DNA from: an uncultured Lachnospiraceae bacterium
GTDB taxonomy: Bacteria; Bacillota; Clostridia; Lachnospirales; Lachnospiraceae
NCBI GenBank assembly: GCA_910583965.1
Contig: CAJUAE010000067.1
Location: 2,105 to 19,042 of the forward strand
Length of the DNA: 16,938 nucleotides
Reading direction: 5' to 3'
The position numbers and the translations under genes were made by a program. Below, in pieces: positions 6,735 through 14,700 of the stretch. The notes under the pieces were generated by a model. It was not told the DNA's origin. It made no database searches and saw only the letters and a program-made list of their open reading frames with translations. Position 1 is the first letter of the stretch; every line of letters starts with the position of its first letter.

Positions 6735-9233
6735 CTAATTTTTTGTAAATTGTACATTCTGCTTTGTCTGTGCCGCTTTTGGCACTACCTGCACTGTCTG
6801 ATTCCCGTCTGCATCTATCACGGGTTCTTCTTCATTTCTTATGTAAGTGACAATCACAATTCCATAAGCAGATGGACTTGTAAAATTATTTAAATTAATA
6901 GATACAGGAAACGCTGTTACACTCTGCGCAGACCACAACTGCTGTGACCCATCTGCAGTAGTAAGAAGTACCTCTGCAATACCACCTATATAATCCTCTG
7001 GCGCCTGTACAAGCAGATTACAATTGTAAGTTGCTGTCTCCTTTCCAATACTAATCTTTAAATCGATAGCAGTTCCAGCATTGACAGTCGTTCCTGCTTC
7101 ATAGCTCTGATAACAAATCTGCCCTTCAGGGTATTCACTGTACGACTCCTCAACGCTATTTACTGTTAGTCCTGCGGTTTCTAGAGTACTAACTGCCGTC
7201 TCCCTCGCATTACCAAGAACATTTGGCATTTGTACCTCTACCTGATCACTACCATTACTTATAACAATCGTAATCTCGGATTCAAGTGGCGCTGTTGTAT
7301 CTCCCTCTGGAAACTGTGCAATAATTGTCCCTTTTGGATATTCTGACGAAGCTTCCTGTTTTTTGGCCACTTTAAATCCTTCTTTTGTTAGCGTAGCTGT
7401 TCCTTCTGCTTCGGACAATCCTTGAACAGGAGGAACATTAATTCCATTTGTCCCTGCGCTTGCGGTAAGCACAATCGTTGTGTTCACTGGAACCCTATCG
7501 TTTGCAAGCACTGTCTGACCATCTTCTAGGGCTGCCGATATCACCTTATTTTTTGTGTATTGTGTTGATTCAATAAATGTAGTTTTGTATCCCAACCCGA
7601 CAGAATTAAGTGCCTCTTTAACTTCCTCAACATCTTTGTCTGCAAACTCTGGCATCACTACATTTTCAATTTCACTCCCATTGACTTTATTGTGAAGTGG
7701 CGTTCCTCCAATCTGCTCGAACATTCCGGTTGCCTGTCCAACAAAATATAGTAAAATACAGCCAATAATCACTGCAGCAATTACTGTGAGAACTGTCGTA
7801 AACCCCTCTGCTTTCGGATTGTAATCATACTCATTCTTTCCATAATTATTTGCAAAATCTTCTTCATAATCATATGTACTTTCTCGAACATTTTGTCGGT
7901 TGACAATCTCTTGTTCATAATCTTCTTCGTAGTAATCATATGTTTTACTTGTATTTGCACTAGTCTTATTCTGTTTTGTCTTCCCAGTTGTATTCTGTTT
8001 GTTATTTCCAGATTTATTTTGTGGTTTTTTCCCAGATTTTTTTGAAGATTTATTTTGTGGTTTTTTCGTTGGCTTTTTGGCATTAGAAGAATTTGTTGTT
8101 TTCTGCGTTTTTTGTTTCGCATTTTTTACAGGTTTATCTTCTATTATATCTTCATAATATTCGTCGTTATAATAGGACTCATCATAAGACTCATCCTGAT
8201 AACTACTGTTTTTTCTTTTTGTAACAGGGGGTATCAGCTCTGGCATAGCCTCCAAATCTGCCTCATCCGCATAAGTTTCCCTCTGTGGCACTTTTTCATC
8301 CCAAACGGTATTCAATACTGGAGGTACAGAAATAGAGGCTGTTCGGTCACTATTTGGCATAACCTTGGTCTTTCCAGTATCATCTTCTGTATCCACCTGC
8401 GCAATTACAGCATCTGGATTGATCAAAGAACATTTTAAATCTGATATCATCTCACTCATACTCTGATATCGTCTATCTGGACTTTTCTGCGTACATTTCA
8501 TAACAATGTTTTCTACGCTCTGTGGTACTTCAGGTACAAAATCTCTCAACAAAGGCATAGGATCTTGTATATGCTTAATAGCGATTGCCACTGTTGTATC
8601 TCCATTAAATGGCACGCGCCCTGTCAGCATCTCAAACATTGTGATTCCCATAGAATAGATATCACTTTTTTCGTCTGAAAAACCTCCTCTTGCTTGCTCT
8701 GGCGACGTATAGTGAACAGATCCCATTACATTAGAAGTAATCGTATTACTTGACGCAGCTTTTGCAATGCCAAAGTCTGTTACCTTAACTTTCCCCTCCT
8801 TGGAGATAATAATATTTTGAGGCTTGATATCTCTATGTATAATGTGATTATTGTGTGCAGCCTCAATCCCCATCGCAACTTGTATCGCAATGCTGATGGC
8901 TTCCTTTGTTGTGAGTCTAACCTTTTTCTCAATATACTTTTTAAGAGTGATTCCCTCCACAAGCTCCATCACAATATAGTGAATCCCATCTTCTTCCCCC
9001 ACATCATAGACATTGACAATATTCGGGTGCATAAGTCCTGCCGCTGCCTGCGCCTCCACTCGGAATTTCGACACAAAATTCCGGTTTTCAGAAAACTCCT
9101 GCTTTAGTACTTTGACCGCTACAAACCGATTCAGCTTTTGATCTTTTGCCCTGTATACATCCGACATACCGCCAGTGCCAATTTTTTCCAGCACCACATA
9201 GCGACCGCCAATCAGCATTCCCAACTTAATCAT
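6735..9233 (-). CDS. prkC: PASTA-domain Ser/Thr protein kinase
   Basis: 832-residue membrane kinase of the PrkC/Stk1 type, which senses muropeptides or lipid II and phosphorylates cytoplasmic targets. Cytoplasmic kinase domain about 11-270: P-loop IGTGGMSDVY, Lys41 in VAVK, HRDIKPQN (D135), DFG 153-155, SPEQARGG. A long linker (about 271-477) has acidic/Tyr-rich stretches around 345-366 and 431-475 flanking a Lys/Asn-rich one (366-430). One transmembrane helix lies at about 478-498. Outside it are three PASTA repeats (about 525-594, 597-662, 667-730) and a beta-rich tail. Start ATG at 9233 is chosen because GGAGG lies 5 bases upstream; it overlaps the phosphatase stop by 8 bases. A TTG 24 bases further up is less likely. 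Confidence 0.95.
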   Translation of the reverse strand: MIKLGMLIGGRYVVLEKIGTGGMSDVYRAKDQKLNRFVAVKVLKQEFSENRNFVSKFRVEAQAAAGLMHPNIVNVYDVGEEDGIHYIVMELVEGITLKKYIEKKVRLTTKEAISIAIQVAMGIEAAHNNHIIHRDIKPQNIIISKEGKVKVTDFGIAKAASSNTITSNVMGSVHYTSPEQARGGFSDEKSDIYSMGITMFEMLTGRVPFNGDTTVAIAIKHIQDPMPLLRDFVPEVPQSVENIVMKCTQKSPDRRYQSMSEMISDLKCSLINPDAVIAQVDTEDDTGKTKVMPNSDRTASISVPPVLNTVWDEKVPQRETYADEADLEAMPELIPPVTKRKNSSYQDESYDESYYNDEYYEDIIEDKPVKNAKQKTQKTTNSSNAKKPTKKPQNKSSKKSGKKPQNKSGNNKQNTTGKTKQNKTSANTSKTYDYYEEDYEQEIVNRQNVRESTYDYEEDFANNYGKNEYDYNPKAEGFTTVLTVIAAVIIGCILLYFVGQATGMFEQIGGTPLHNKVNGSEIENVVMPEFADKDVEEVKEALNSVGLGYKTTFIESTQYTKNKVISAALEDGQTVLANDRVPVNTTIVLTASAGTNGINVPPVQGLSEAEGTATLTKEGFKVAKKQEASSEYPKGTIIAQFPEGDTTAPLESEITIVISNGSDQVEVQMPNVLGNARETAVSTLETAGLTVNSVEESYSEYPEGQICYQSYEAGTTVNAGTAIDLKISIGKETATYNCNLLVQAPEDYIGGIAEVLLTTADGSQQLWSAQSVTAFPVSINLNNFTSPSAYGIVIVTYIRNEEEPVIDADGNQTVQVVPKAAQTKQNVQFTKN
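8010..8067 (-). repeat. 22-bp direct repeat within prkC linker
   Basis: Two identical 22-base direct repeats lie at 8010-8031 and 8046-8067, offset by 36 bases (12 codons), so they are in frame. They encode the duplicated KKPQNKS segments of the Lys-rich linker. Such repeats expand or contract by slippage without breaking the frame. Confidence 0.75.
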
Positions 9234-9966
9234 TCCGACCTCCAAACGGTTCCACAAGAACCACAGCTATATTATCTCGCCCGCCGTTTTGATTGGCAGC
9301 TTCAATCAGACGTCTTCCAGCCTCCTCCAAGCTACTGCTCTCAACGATAATCCTGTGTATTTCGTCATCTTTTAGCATATTGGTAAGTCCATCTGTACAG
9401 AGCAGCAATTTTTCTGTTGGTCCAATGTGCACATCAAAAAAATCCACAAGTACATACTCTTTTACACCGACTGCTCTTGTGATAATATTTTTATCTGGAT
9501 GACTTCGTGCCGCTTCTCGGTCTATCCCTCCCATGTCAATCATTTCCTCAACAAGCGAGTGATCTTTAGTGATCTGTGTTATAAAATCATTGATAATATA
9601 CATTCTGCTGTCCCCTACATTGGCAGCAGTCACATGATTTCCCTCAAAAGTCACTGCGACAAACGTTGTACCCATCCCTTTATATTTACTGTTCTGTCTT
9701 GCAATCTGATGGATATGTGTGTTGGCATCATCAATCGCTTTCTGTAGTATATTCTCCGCATCATATTCTTCCGTATACTGTTCAATCACTGATACTGCCT
9801 TCTCCACAGCATGTCTTGACGCATAATCTCCAGCATTATGTCCGCCCATACCATCCGCCACAATAAAAAGGTTTGGAAGATTTCCCACTGGCTTATCCGA
9901 AGTATATAGATAGTCTTCGTTAATTTCCCTTCTCCTGCCAACATCCGTTATAGAAAATAACTCCAC
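9226..9966 (-). CDS. prpC: PP2C-family protein Ser/Thr phosphatase
   Basis: 246-residue metal-dependent (PPM) phosphatase, the usual partner that reverses PrkC phosphorylation. Motifs in order: RRREINEDYLY (metal-site D18), FIVADGMGGHNAGD (D38-G39), GMGTTFVAV, ANVGDSRMY, KDHSLVEEMIDMG flap region, ITRAVG, CTDGLTN (D192) and GGRDNIAVVLV (D231). All expected metal ligands are present and it is full length. It starts with GTG, with GGAGGA six bases upstream, and no better in-frame ATG exists. Its stop overlaps the kinase start, so the two are translationally coupled. A 238-base repeat-bearing gap separates it from rlmN. Also called stp or prpC in related genomes. Confidence 0.95.
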   Translation of the reverse strand: MELFSITDVGRRREINEDYLYTSDKPVGNLPNLFIVADGMGGHNAGDYASRHAVEKAVSVIEQYTEEYDAENILQKAIDDANTHIHQIARQNSKYKGMGTTFVAVTFEGNHVTAANVGDSRMYIINDFITQITKDHSLVEEMIDMGGIDREAARSHPDKNIITRAVGVKEYVLVDFFDVHIGPTEKLLLCTDGLTNMLKDDEIHRIIVESSSLEEAGRRLIEAANQNGGRDNIAVVLVEPFGGRND

Positions 9967-10007
9967 TTTTTCTCCTCCAATCAGTGAAAATGTTTTGTTG
10001 CTGTTCA

Positions 10008-10176
10008 GTTACTTTTCACACCTACACCAAAGTAGTGGGAATCATGCGCCAAAATGCTAAAAGCTTTCGCTTTTTCACTTTAGCATTTTGTGTGCAAAAT
10101 CTGTTACAATTCACACCTCGATAACTTATAATTTGATAAAAACTGGCGTGGGTGTGAATTGTAACGCTGTTCACAC
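10008..10176. repeat. TTCACAC/GTGTGAA palindrome cluster, rlmN-prpC gap
   Basis: Perfect 15-bp inverted arms GTTACAATTCACACC (10103-10117) and GGTGTGAATTGTAAC (10151-10165) have a 33-base spacer. A third, near-identical direct copy GTTACTTTTCACACC is at 10008-10022 (13 of 15), and a partial GTTCACAC at 10169-10176. All share TTCACAC with the elements at 13436-13686. This occupies most of the non-coding gap inside an otherwise tightly packed gene cluster. Confidence 0.75.
10051..10089. other. Strong hairpin in rlmN-prpC gap
   Basis: Perfect 11-bp inverted repeat AAAATGCTAAA (10051-10061) and TTTAGCATTTT (10079-10089). An alternative, partly overlapping inner hairpin is AAAAGC/GCTTTT (10059-10064, 10069-10074). 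No T-run follows outside the stem on the minus strand. It may weaken read-through or act as an RNA processing stem. Confidence 0.6.
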
Positions 10177-10204
10177 TTCTACTTATATTAGCACATGTGT
10201 AATC

Positions 10205-11242
10205 TTAATTCAAGTCTCCAAACCTTCTCCGCAACTGACCACAAGCTCCATTAATGTCTCTACCCATCTCTCTACGAACTGTGGCGTTAATGTGTTTTTT
10301 CTCTAATTTGTTCTGAAAACGAAGAACATCTTTGCGCTCAGATGCAGAATAGTCACGTTCTTTGATAGGATTAACTGGTATGAGGTTGACATGACAGTTC
10401 AGCCCGTCCACCAACTTACACAGATTTTCCGCATCTGCTTCTGTATCATTGACTCCGCTCACAAGACTGTACTCAAATGTGATGCGTCTACCTGTCTGCA
10501 TAAAATAATAGCGACAGGCATCAATTACCTCACTAACCGAATATTTGTTTGCAATCGGCATTAGCTCTTGTCTTTTTTCTTGTGTGGAACCATGGAGAGA
10601 TAATGCCAGCGTAATCTGCAATTTTTCGTCCGCAAGTCGTCTCATATTCTCCACAATTCCACAGGTCGAGACAGTAATATTTCTCTGGCTAATATGAAGA
10701 CCACTTTCATCAGAAATCATCTGTAAAAAGCGAAGAAGATTATCATAATTGTCCAGCGGTTCTCCAGTCCCCATCACAACAACATTGGAAACTCGTTCCC
10801 CAGTACTTCTAGCAATCGCATATATCTGGTCAAGCATTTCAGACGGTGTAAGATTTCTCTCTAGTCCATCAAGTGTCGAAGCGCAAAATCGACACCCCAT
10901 ACGACACCCTACCTGTGAGGAAATACACACGGAATTACCATGATGATACTGCATCCAAACACTCTCAACACAATTTCCATCTGCCAGCGCAAAAAGAAAT
11001 TTTTGGGTTCCATCAATCTTTGATTGTTGTACCATTACTTCTTTCAGAGAAGTATATGGATAATTCTCATTCAATCGTTCTCGCAGACTTTTTGGCAGAT
11101 TGGTCATCTCATCATAGTCTCGTGCGAGTTTGACATGCATCCACTCGTACAGTTGTTTCGCACGAAACGGTTTTTCCCCCATCGCTACAATGATTGCCTT
11201 TACTTCTTCTAAAGTCATTGATTTAATATCAAATGATTCCAT
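10205..11242 (-). CDS. rlmN: 23S rRNA/tRNA adenine-C2 methyltransferase
   Basis: 345-residue radical-SAM enzyme that methylates C2 of A2503 in 23S rRNA and, in some bacteria, A37 of tRNAs. The cluster motif CRMGCRFC gives C113, C117 and C120 as [4Fe-4S] ligands. The two catalytic cysteines match C106 (NSVCISSQVGC) and C334 (NGACGQL). The MGTGEPLDNY and LSLHG segments fit SAM and substrate contacts. The A8-binding Gln of Cfr-type relatives was not sought. ATG at 11242 follows GGAGG by 7 bases and lies two bases after the rsmB stop, so they are coupled. It is followed by a gap with palindromes before the phosphatase. Confidence 0.97.
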   Translation of the reverse strand: MESFDIKSMTLEEVKAIIVAMGEKPFRAKQLYEWMHVKLARDYDEMTNLPKSLRERLNENYPYTSLKEVMVQQSKIDGTQKFLFALADGNCVESVWMQYHHGNSVCISSQVGCRMGCRFCASTLDGLERNLTPSEMLDQIYAIARSTGERVSNVVVMGTGEPLDNYDNLLRFLQMISDESGLHISQRNITVSTCGIVENMRRLADEKLQITLALSLHGSTQEKRQELMPIANKYSVSEVIDACRYYFMQTGRRITFEYSLVSGVNDTEADAENLCKLVDGLNCHVNLIPVNPIKERDYSASERKDVLRFQNKLEKKHINATVRREMGRDINGACGQLRRRFGDLN

Positions 11243-11244
11243 CT

Positions 11245-12657
11245 TTATACCTCCGGCTTGCAGAACACACTGATAAAAAATCCATCTGCGTCATGTACCC
11301 CTGGCAATAACTGCAAATACCCATTCCTAGTTGTTTCTGTATGTAAACAGGCTGGCAATACCTTATCGAGCGATAATGGTATTAGCTTCAGCGCATCACG
11401 CAGCCATACAAAATGCTTTTCATTCTCGTTTTGATTGATAGTACAAGTACTAAACAGCAAACGTCCACCTGGTTTTAGATATCGTACTGCCACTGCAAGT
11501 ATCTGCTTTTGCAGAATCGTAATCTCCTCAATCATCTCTGGTGTAATCTTATATTTAATATCACGTTTTTTCCCTATCACTCCAAGACCAGAACAAGGAA
11601 CATCCGCAATCACAATATCCGCTGTCCCCACAAGCTGTTCATCCTCCTCTAGTGCATCTGCTGTCTCGATTGTCATATGATGCAAACCACACCGTTCAAA
11701 ATTTTCCAGCATTCTACAAGTTTTTTCCGCAGAAATATCTCTTGATAAAATAGTATAATTGACATTACATTGTTCCAAGATATCCGCTACAAACATCGAT
11801 TTTCCGCCTGGCGCCGCACACAAATCAAGGACATGCACTGTCTTTTTACTGTCTTGTATATCCATCTGCTTCACATATTCTTCTATACCAAGTGCCATCA
11901 CTGCGAGTATAGAACTGATATCTTGCACCACAAAAGCGCCATCTTGATAGTAGGGCAACTTTGTGAGATCATCTGTTCCAGACACTTTGTATACAAAAGG
12001 CACATATCCATGTTGTTCCATTGTCCCACTCTGTGTTGTAAGTGTCTTCCGCACAGCATTTACAGCCATTTCTTTTGTGATCTTTGTCTGGTTTGGTATC
12101 TCTCGAAAACGAATTGTCACCAAATGTTCTTCTAAAAGTCCAGCTAATATTGTTTCTGTCTTACTAGCACCTAACTGTTCTGTCCACAGATTAACAATCC
12201 AGTCCGACATAGAATATTTTACGGACAAGCTATCATATGAAAGATTATTCTTATTGCGTACAATGCTTCTAAGCACACCATTCACAAAACCTTTTAAAGA
12301 AGAAAATCCTTTTTTCTGTGCAAGTTTTACTGCTTCATTGCAGGCAGCCGCATCAGGCACTGCGTCCATGTATAAAATCTGATACACACTTATGCGCATA
12401 ATCGCACGAATAACCTTCTTCATCTTATTTGTCTTCACTTTAGAATACTGGTCAAGCACATAATCCAACTCTATCTGCCGTTCTAAAGTACCTTCATAAA
12501 GTCGTTTGATAAAAGATTTCTCCTGCTGCGGCAGATAATTATATTTGTTTAGTACATCATATACAATCATATGAGAATATACTGTTTCTGTCAAAAGCAT
12601 CTCTAACACAATCATGCGTTGATTTATAATCTGCGTTTTATTTTGTCTCTGTGTCAT
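11245..12657 (-). CDS. rsmB: 16S rRNA cytosine-C5 methyltransferase
   Basis: 470-residue enzyme that makes m5C967 of 16S rRNA (E. coli numbering). An N-terminal NusB-like RNA-binding domain (about 8-140, with IKRLYEGTLERQIELD and FVNGVLRSI) precedes a Rossmann methyltransferase domain. SAM motif I is LDLCAAPGGKS (about 278-287). The two catalytic cysteines are C355 (DVPCSGLGV) and C405 (FSTCTINQNENE). It starts two bases after the peptidase stop. A Shine-Dalgarno-like AAGG lies very close to the ATG and GGGA further up, both inside the preceding gene, so coupling is likely. Full length. Confidence 0.95.
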   Translation of the reverse strand: MTQRQNKTQIINQRMIVLEMLLTETVYSHMIVYDVLNKYNYLPQQEKSFIKRLYEGTLERQIELDYVLDQYSKVKTNKMKKVIRAIMRISVYQILYMDAVPDAAACNEAVKLAQKKGFSSLKGFVNGVLRSIVRNKNNLSYDSLSVKYSMSDWIVNLWTEQLGASKTETILAGLLEEHLVTIRFREIPNQTKITKEMAVNAVRKTLTTQSGTMEQHGYVPFVYKVSGTDDLTKLPYYQDGAFVVQDISSILAVMALGIEEYVKQMDIQDSKKTVHVLDLCAAPGGKSMFVADILEQCNVNYTILSRDISAEKTCRMLENFERCGLHHMTIETADALEEDEQLVGTADIVIADVPCSGLGVIGKKRDIKYKITPEMIEEITILQKQILAVAVRYLKPGGRLLFSTCTINQNENEKHFVWLRDALKLIPLSLDKVLPACLHTETTRNGYLQLLPGVHDADGFFISVFCKPEV

Positions 12658-12659
12658 CC

Positions 12660-13361
12660 TTAATCATCCCGTTTTCCAAACAATAGTACAAGCCGCAGCA
12701 ACTGCAAAATCGATGCCGCTGCTGCCGCAACATAAGTGTATGCTGCAGCCTTCAATACTTTAGCGCTCTTTTTGCGCTCATCACTTGTCACTATCCCGTA
12801 TTGCTCTATGCAGACAAGTGCTCTTTTTGAAGCGTCAAATTCCACAGGAAGTGTCACTATCTGAAAAAGAACAGCAAGCGAAAATACCCAAATACCAATA
12901 TTTACTAGCATTGAATTGCTTCCCAGCAGTAACCCAACAAGAATAATAGGAATTCCAAGTTTCGACCCAATATTTGCGGCCGGAACCAGTGCTGTTCTAA
13001 AATTGAGTGGCGCATATCCCTCATGATGCTGCATAACATGCCCGCACTCATGCGCTGCGACACCAATTGCTGCAACAGATGTCGATCCATATACACTGTC
13101 TGAAAGCCGCACCACCTTCTTTGTTGGATCATAGTGATCTGTCAAATTTCCTCTAATATGCTCCACCCGCACATCATGGATTCCTTTACTGCGTAAAATT
13201 GCTTCCGCAGTCTGTGCACCTGTCATTCCAGACATGCTTCGCACCCTTGCAAACTTGCTAAATGTTGCGTTGACCCGCGCAGAAGCAATAATACTGAGCA
13301 CTGCACCAATAAGAACTAAGATATACGTCGAATCAAAATAATATCCAAAACCAAATGGCAT
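12660..13361 (-). CDS. Membrane zinc metallopeptidase (YugP-like)
   Basis: 233-residue membrane-bound metallopeptidase of the YugP/DUF2268-like neutral zinc family often encoded between fmt and rsmB. A hydrophobic helix at about 12-28 is followed by the zinc motif AAHECGHVMQH (H104, E105, H108). Further hydrophobic helices lie at about 125-180, and a C-terminal one at about 205-228. ALVPAANIGSKLGIP and LPVEFDASKRA are family strings. ATG at 13361 follows AAAGGAG by 5 bases. The physiological substrate is unknown. It is separated from fmt by a 329-base gap filled with repeats, so it may rely on read-through or its own promoter; I see no convincing promoter. Confidence 0.88.
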   Translation of the reverse strand: MPFGFGYYFDSTYILVLIGAVLSIIASARVNATFSKFARVRSMSGMTGAQTAEAILRSKGIHDVRVEHIRGNLTDHYDPTKKVVRLSDSVYGSTSVAAIGVAAHECGHVMQHHEGYAPLNFRTALVPAANIGSKLGIPIILVGLLLGSNSMLVNIGIWVFSLAVLFQIVTLPVEFDASKRALVCIEQYGIVTSDERKKSAKVLKAAAYTYVAAAAASILQLLRLVLLFGKRDD

Positions 13362-13435
13362 AACGACTCCTTTCTATAGTTTAACAATTATCGTTCCATA
13401 AAAATCCCCATTCTTACCAAAATCTGCGAATTTAA

Positions 13436-13560
13436 TGTGAACTCTGTTCACAATGCGTAAGCACAAATTTGCCGTGTGAAAAATTTATTTTTCACACTAA
13501 CTCCCATCTGCCCGCTTTGGCGGCGTACAAATCAGGAGGTGTGAAATTTTAATTTCACAC
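13436..13560. repeat. Palindrome array upstream of peptidase gene
   Basis: Three back-to-back palindromes. TGTGAAC-TCT-GTTCACA (13436-13452) has 7-bp arms. GTGTGAAAAAT/ATTTTTCACAC (13474-13497) has 11-bp arms and 2 bases between. GTGTGAAATT/AATTTCACAC (13539-13560) has perfect 10-bp arms and 2 bases between. Between the last two lies a short diverged copy of the dispersed repeat (13498-13538). Ends match GTGTGAA/TTCACAC, as in the rlmN-prpC gap. Confidence 0.8.
13498..13538 (+). repeat. Dispersed repeat, diverged partial copy 3
   Basis: Reads TAACTCCCATCTGCCCGC then TTTGGCGGC and ACAAATCAG. It lines up with TATCCCCCATGCCGCC, TTTTGGCGGC and TCAAATAGA of copy 2, 60 bases further on. Several substitutions and small indels are needed. 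Like copy 2 it is bounded on both sides by TTCACAC and GTGTGAA. Confidence 0.55.
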
Positions 13561-13561
13561 T

Positions 13562-13625
13562 ATCCCCCATGCCGCCTTTTGGCGGCTCAAATAGAAATGA
13601 AAAACGCTGTCCTTTGCGTTTTTCC
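13562..13625 (+). repeat. Dispersed intergenic repeat, copy 2
   Basis: 64-base unit matching copy 1 (47-110, opposite strand) at 59 positions without gaps. It has the intact hairpin GCCGCC-TTTT-GGCGGC (13571-13586) and AAAAACGC/GCGTTTTT ends. Immediately outside are TTTCACAC (left) and TGTGTGAAAC (right), so the unit is bracketed by 8-base inverted ends. Confidence 0.85.
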
Positions 13626-13626
13626 T

Positions 13627-13686
13627 GTGTGAAACTTAATCGTTCTAAGGCAGTATTTTTTGCTGCCTTAGAACGATTTTTCACAC
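13627..13686. other. Very stable hairpin just after fmt
   Basis: GTGTGAAA (13627-13634) plus AATCGTTCTAAGGCAG (13638-13653) pair with CTGCCTTAGAACGATT (13663-13678) plus TTTCACAC (13679-13686). This makes 24 base pairs with a 3-base bulge and a 9-base loop. It begins 4 bases after the fmt stop. On the minus strand it is followed by AGGAAAAACGC, not a T-run, so it is not a clean intrinsic terminator; mRNA 3'-end protection or partial attenuation is plausible. It is continuous with the repeat array. Confidence 0.75.
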
Positions 13687-13690
13687 TATA

Positions 13691-14641
13691 CTATGCTAAA
13701 AGCATTCCTGTCTTCCATGGATTCCCCAACAAGAAACTTTTTGTATCCATACGTTTTTTCCCTTCTAATTGTAGCTCATAAACTCTCAAAATCCCTTTTC
13801 CACAAACTACATCAAAGAAATCTTTTGAAATACAAACAATAGTTCCCGGCTGTTCTGTATTTTTCACAAGTGCATCTACCACATCACTACGCCAGATTTT
13901 TATTGTCTTTCCCTGATAAAAAGTATACGCACTTGGCCAAGGATTCAACCCGCGGACAAGCCGTTCTATAAAAACTGCATCACAGTTCCAATCTATCTTT
14001 CCCTTTGCTTTATCCATCATTTTGACGTAACTTACACTGCTTTCCTCTTGCTTTATTGGTGTGAGTACCCCCTGCTCAATCTTTGGGAGCGTCTCTACAA
14101 TCAACGCTGCACCAGCTTGTGTAAGTTTGTCAAAAAGTGTTTCCGCAGTCTCCTTATCTTCTAGGATAACCTTTTTTTGCGTAAGTATGTCTCCAGTGTC
14201 AATTCCAGTATCCATTTGCATAATTGTGACACCTGTTTCTTTCTCGCCATCTATAATACACTGATTGATTGGCGCTGCACCTCTATATTTTGGCAGCAAA
14301 GATGCATGAATATTGACGCAGCCAAACTTAGGCATCTCCAAAATTTCTTTTGACAAGATCTGTCCAAATGCCGCTACCACAAAAATATCAGCTTCATATT
14401 TTCTCAACTCCGCAATTGCTTCTAGCGTCTTGATTTTAATTGGCTGCAATACTGCAATCCCATAGCTTACAGCACACTCTTTCACCGGTGAACATTGCAT
14501 CTGGCCACTTCTTCCCTTTGGCCTGTCCGGCTGTGTCACAACGGCTGTCACCTTATGACCTGCCTTGATAAGCGCCTCCAATGCCTTTGCTGCATAATCA
14601 GGCGTCCCCATAAATACGATTTTCATTTTTTTATATACCAT
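13691..14641 (-). CDS. fmt: Methionyl-tRNA formyltransferase
   Basis: Formylates initiator Met-tRNA using 10-formyl-tetrahydrofolate. The N-terminal Rossmann-like domain (MKIVFMGTPDYAAKALEAL, VVTQPDRPKGR) holds the catalytic segment NIHASLLPKYRGAAPIN (N110, H112) and the MDTGIDTGDI loop with its essential Asp. The C-terminal OB-like domain starts near 210 (LVRGLNPWPSAYTFYQG). At 316 residues it is normal size. The usual start MKIVFMGTP corresponds to ATG 14626, but that ATG has no ribosome binding site. The upstream ATG 14641 does (AAAGGA, 8 bases), adding MVYKK. The change probably comes from the element inserted just upstream, which separates fmt from def and priA, its usual neighbours. Confidence 0.95.
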   Translation of the reverse strand: MVYKKMKIVFMGTPDYAAKALEALIKAGHKVTAVVTQPDRPKGRSGQMQCSPVKECAVSYGIAVLQPIKIKTLEAIAELRKYEADIFVVAAFGQILSKEILEMPKFGCVNIHASLLPKYRGAAPINQCIIDGEKETGVTIMQMDTGIDTGDILTQKKVILEDKETAETLFDKLTQAGAALIVETLPKIEQGVLTPIKQEESSVSYVKMMDKAKGKIDWNCDAVFIERLVRGLNPWPSAYTFYQGKTIKIWRSDVVDALVKNTEQPGTIVCISKDFFDVVCGKGILRVYELQLEGKKRMDTKSFLLGNPWKTGMLLA

Positions 14642-14700
14642 TTAGAAATTCCTTTATTTTAGGGCTTTCTTCCTTTCTATAAATATTTTCTACACCAATT

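Noticed and set aside
13627..13686. Intrinsic terminator of fmt
   Set aside because: The stem is very strong, but the transcribed strand after it reads TTTCACACAGG without a T-run. Reported as a hairpin only.
13436..13686. CRISPR array
   Set aside because: Palindromes vary in length and sequence, spacing is irregular, and no cas genes are present.
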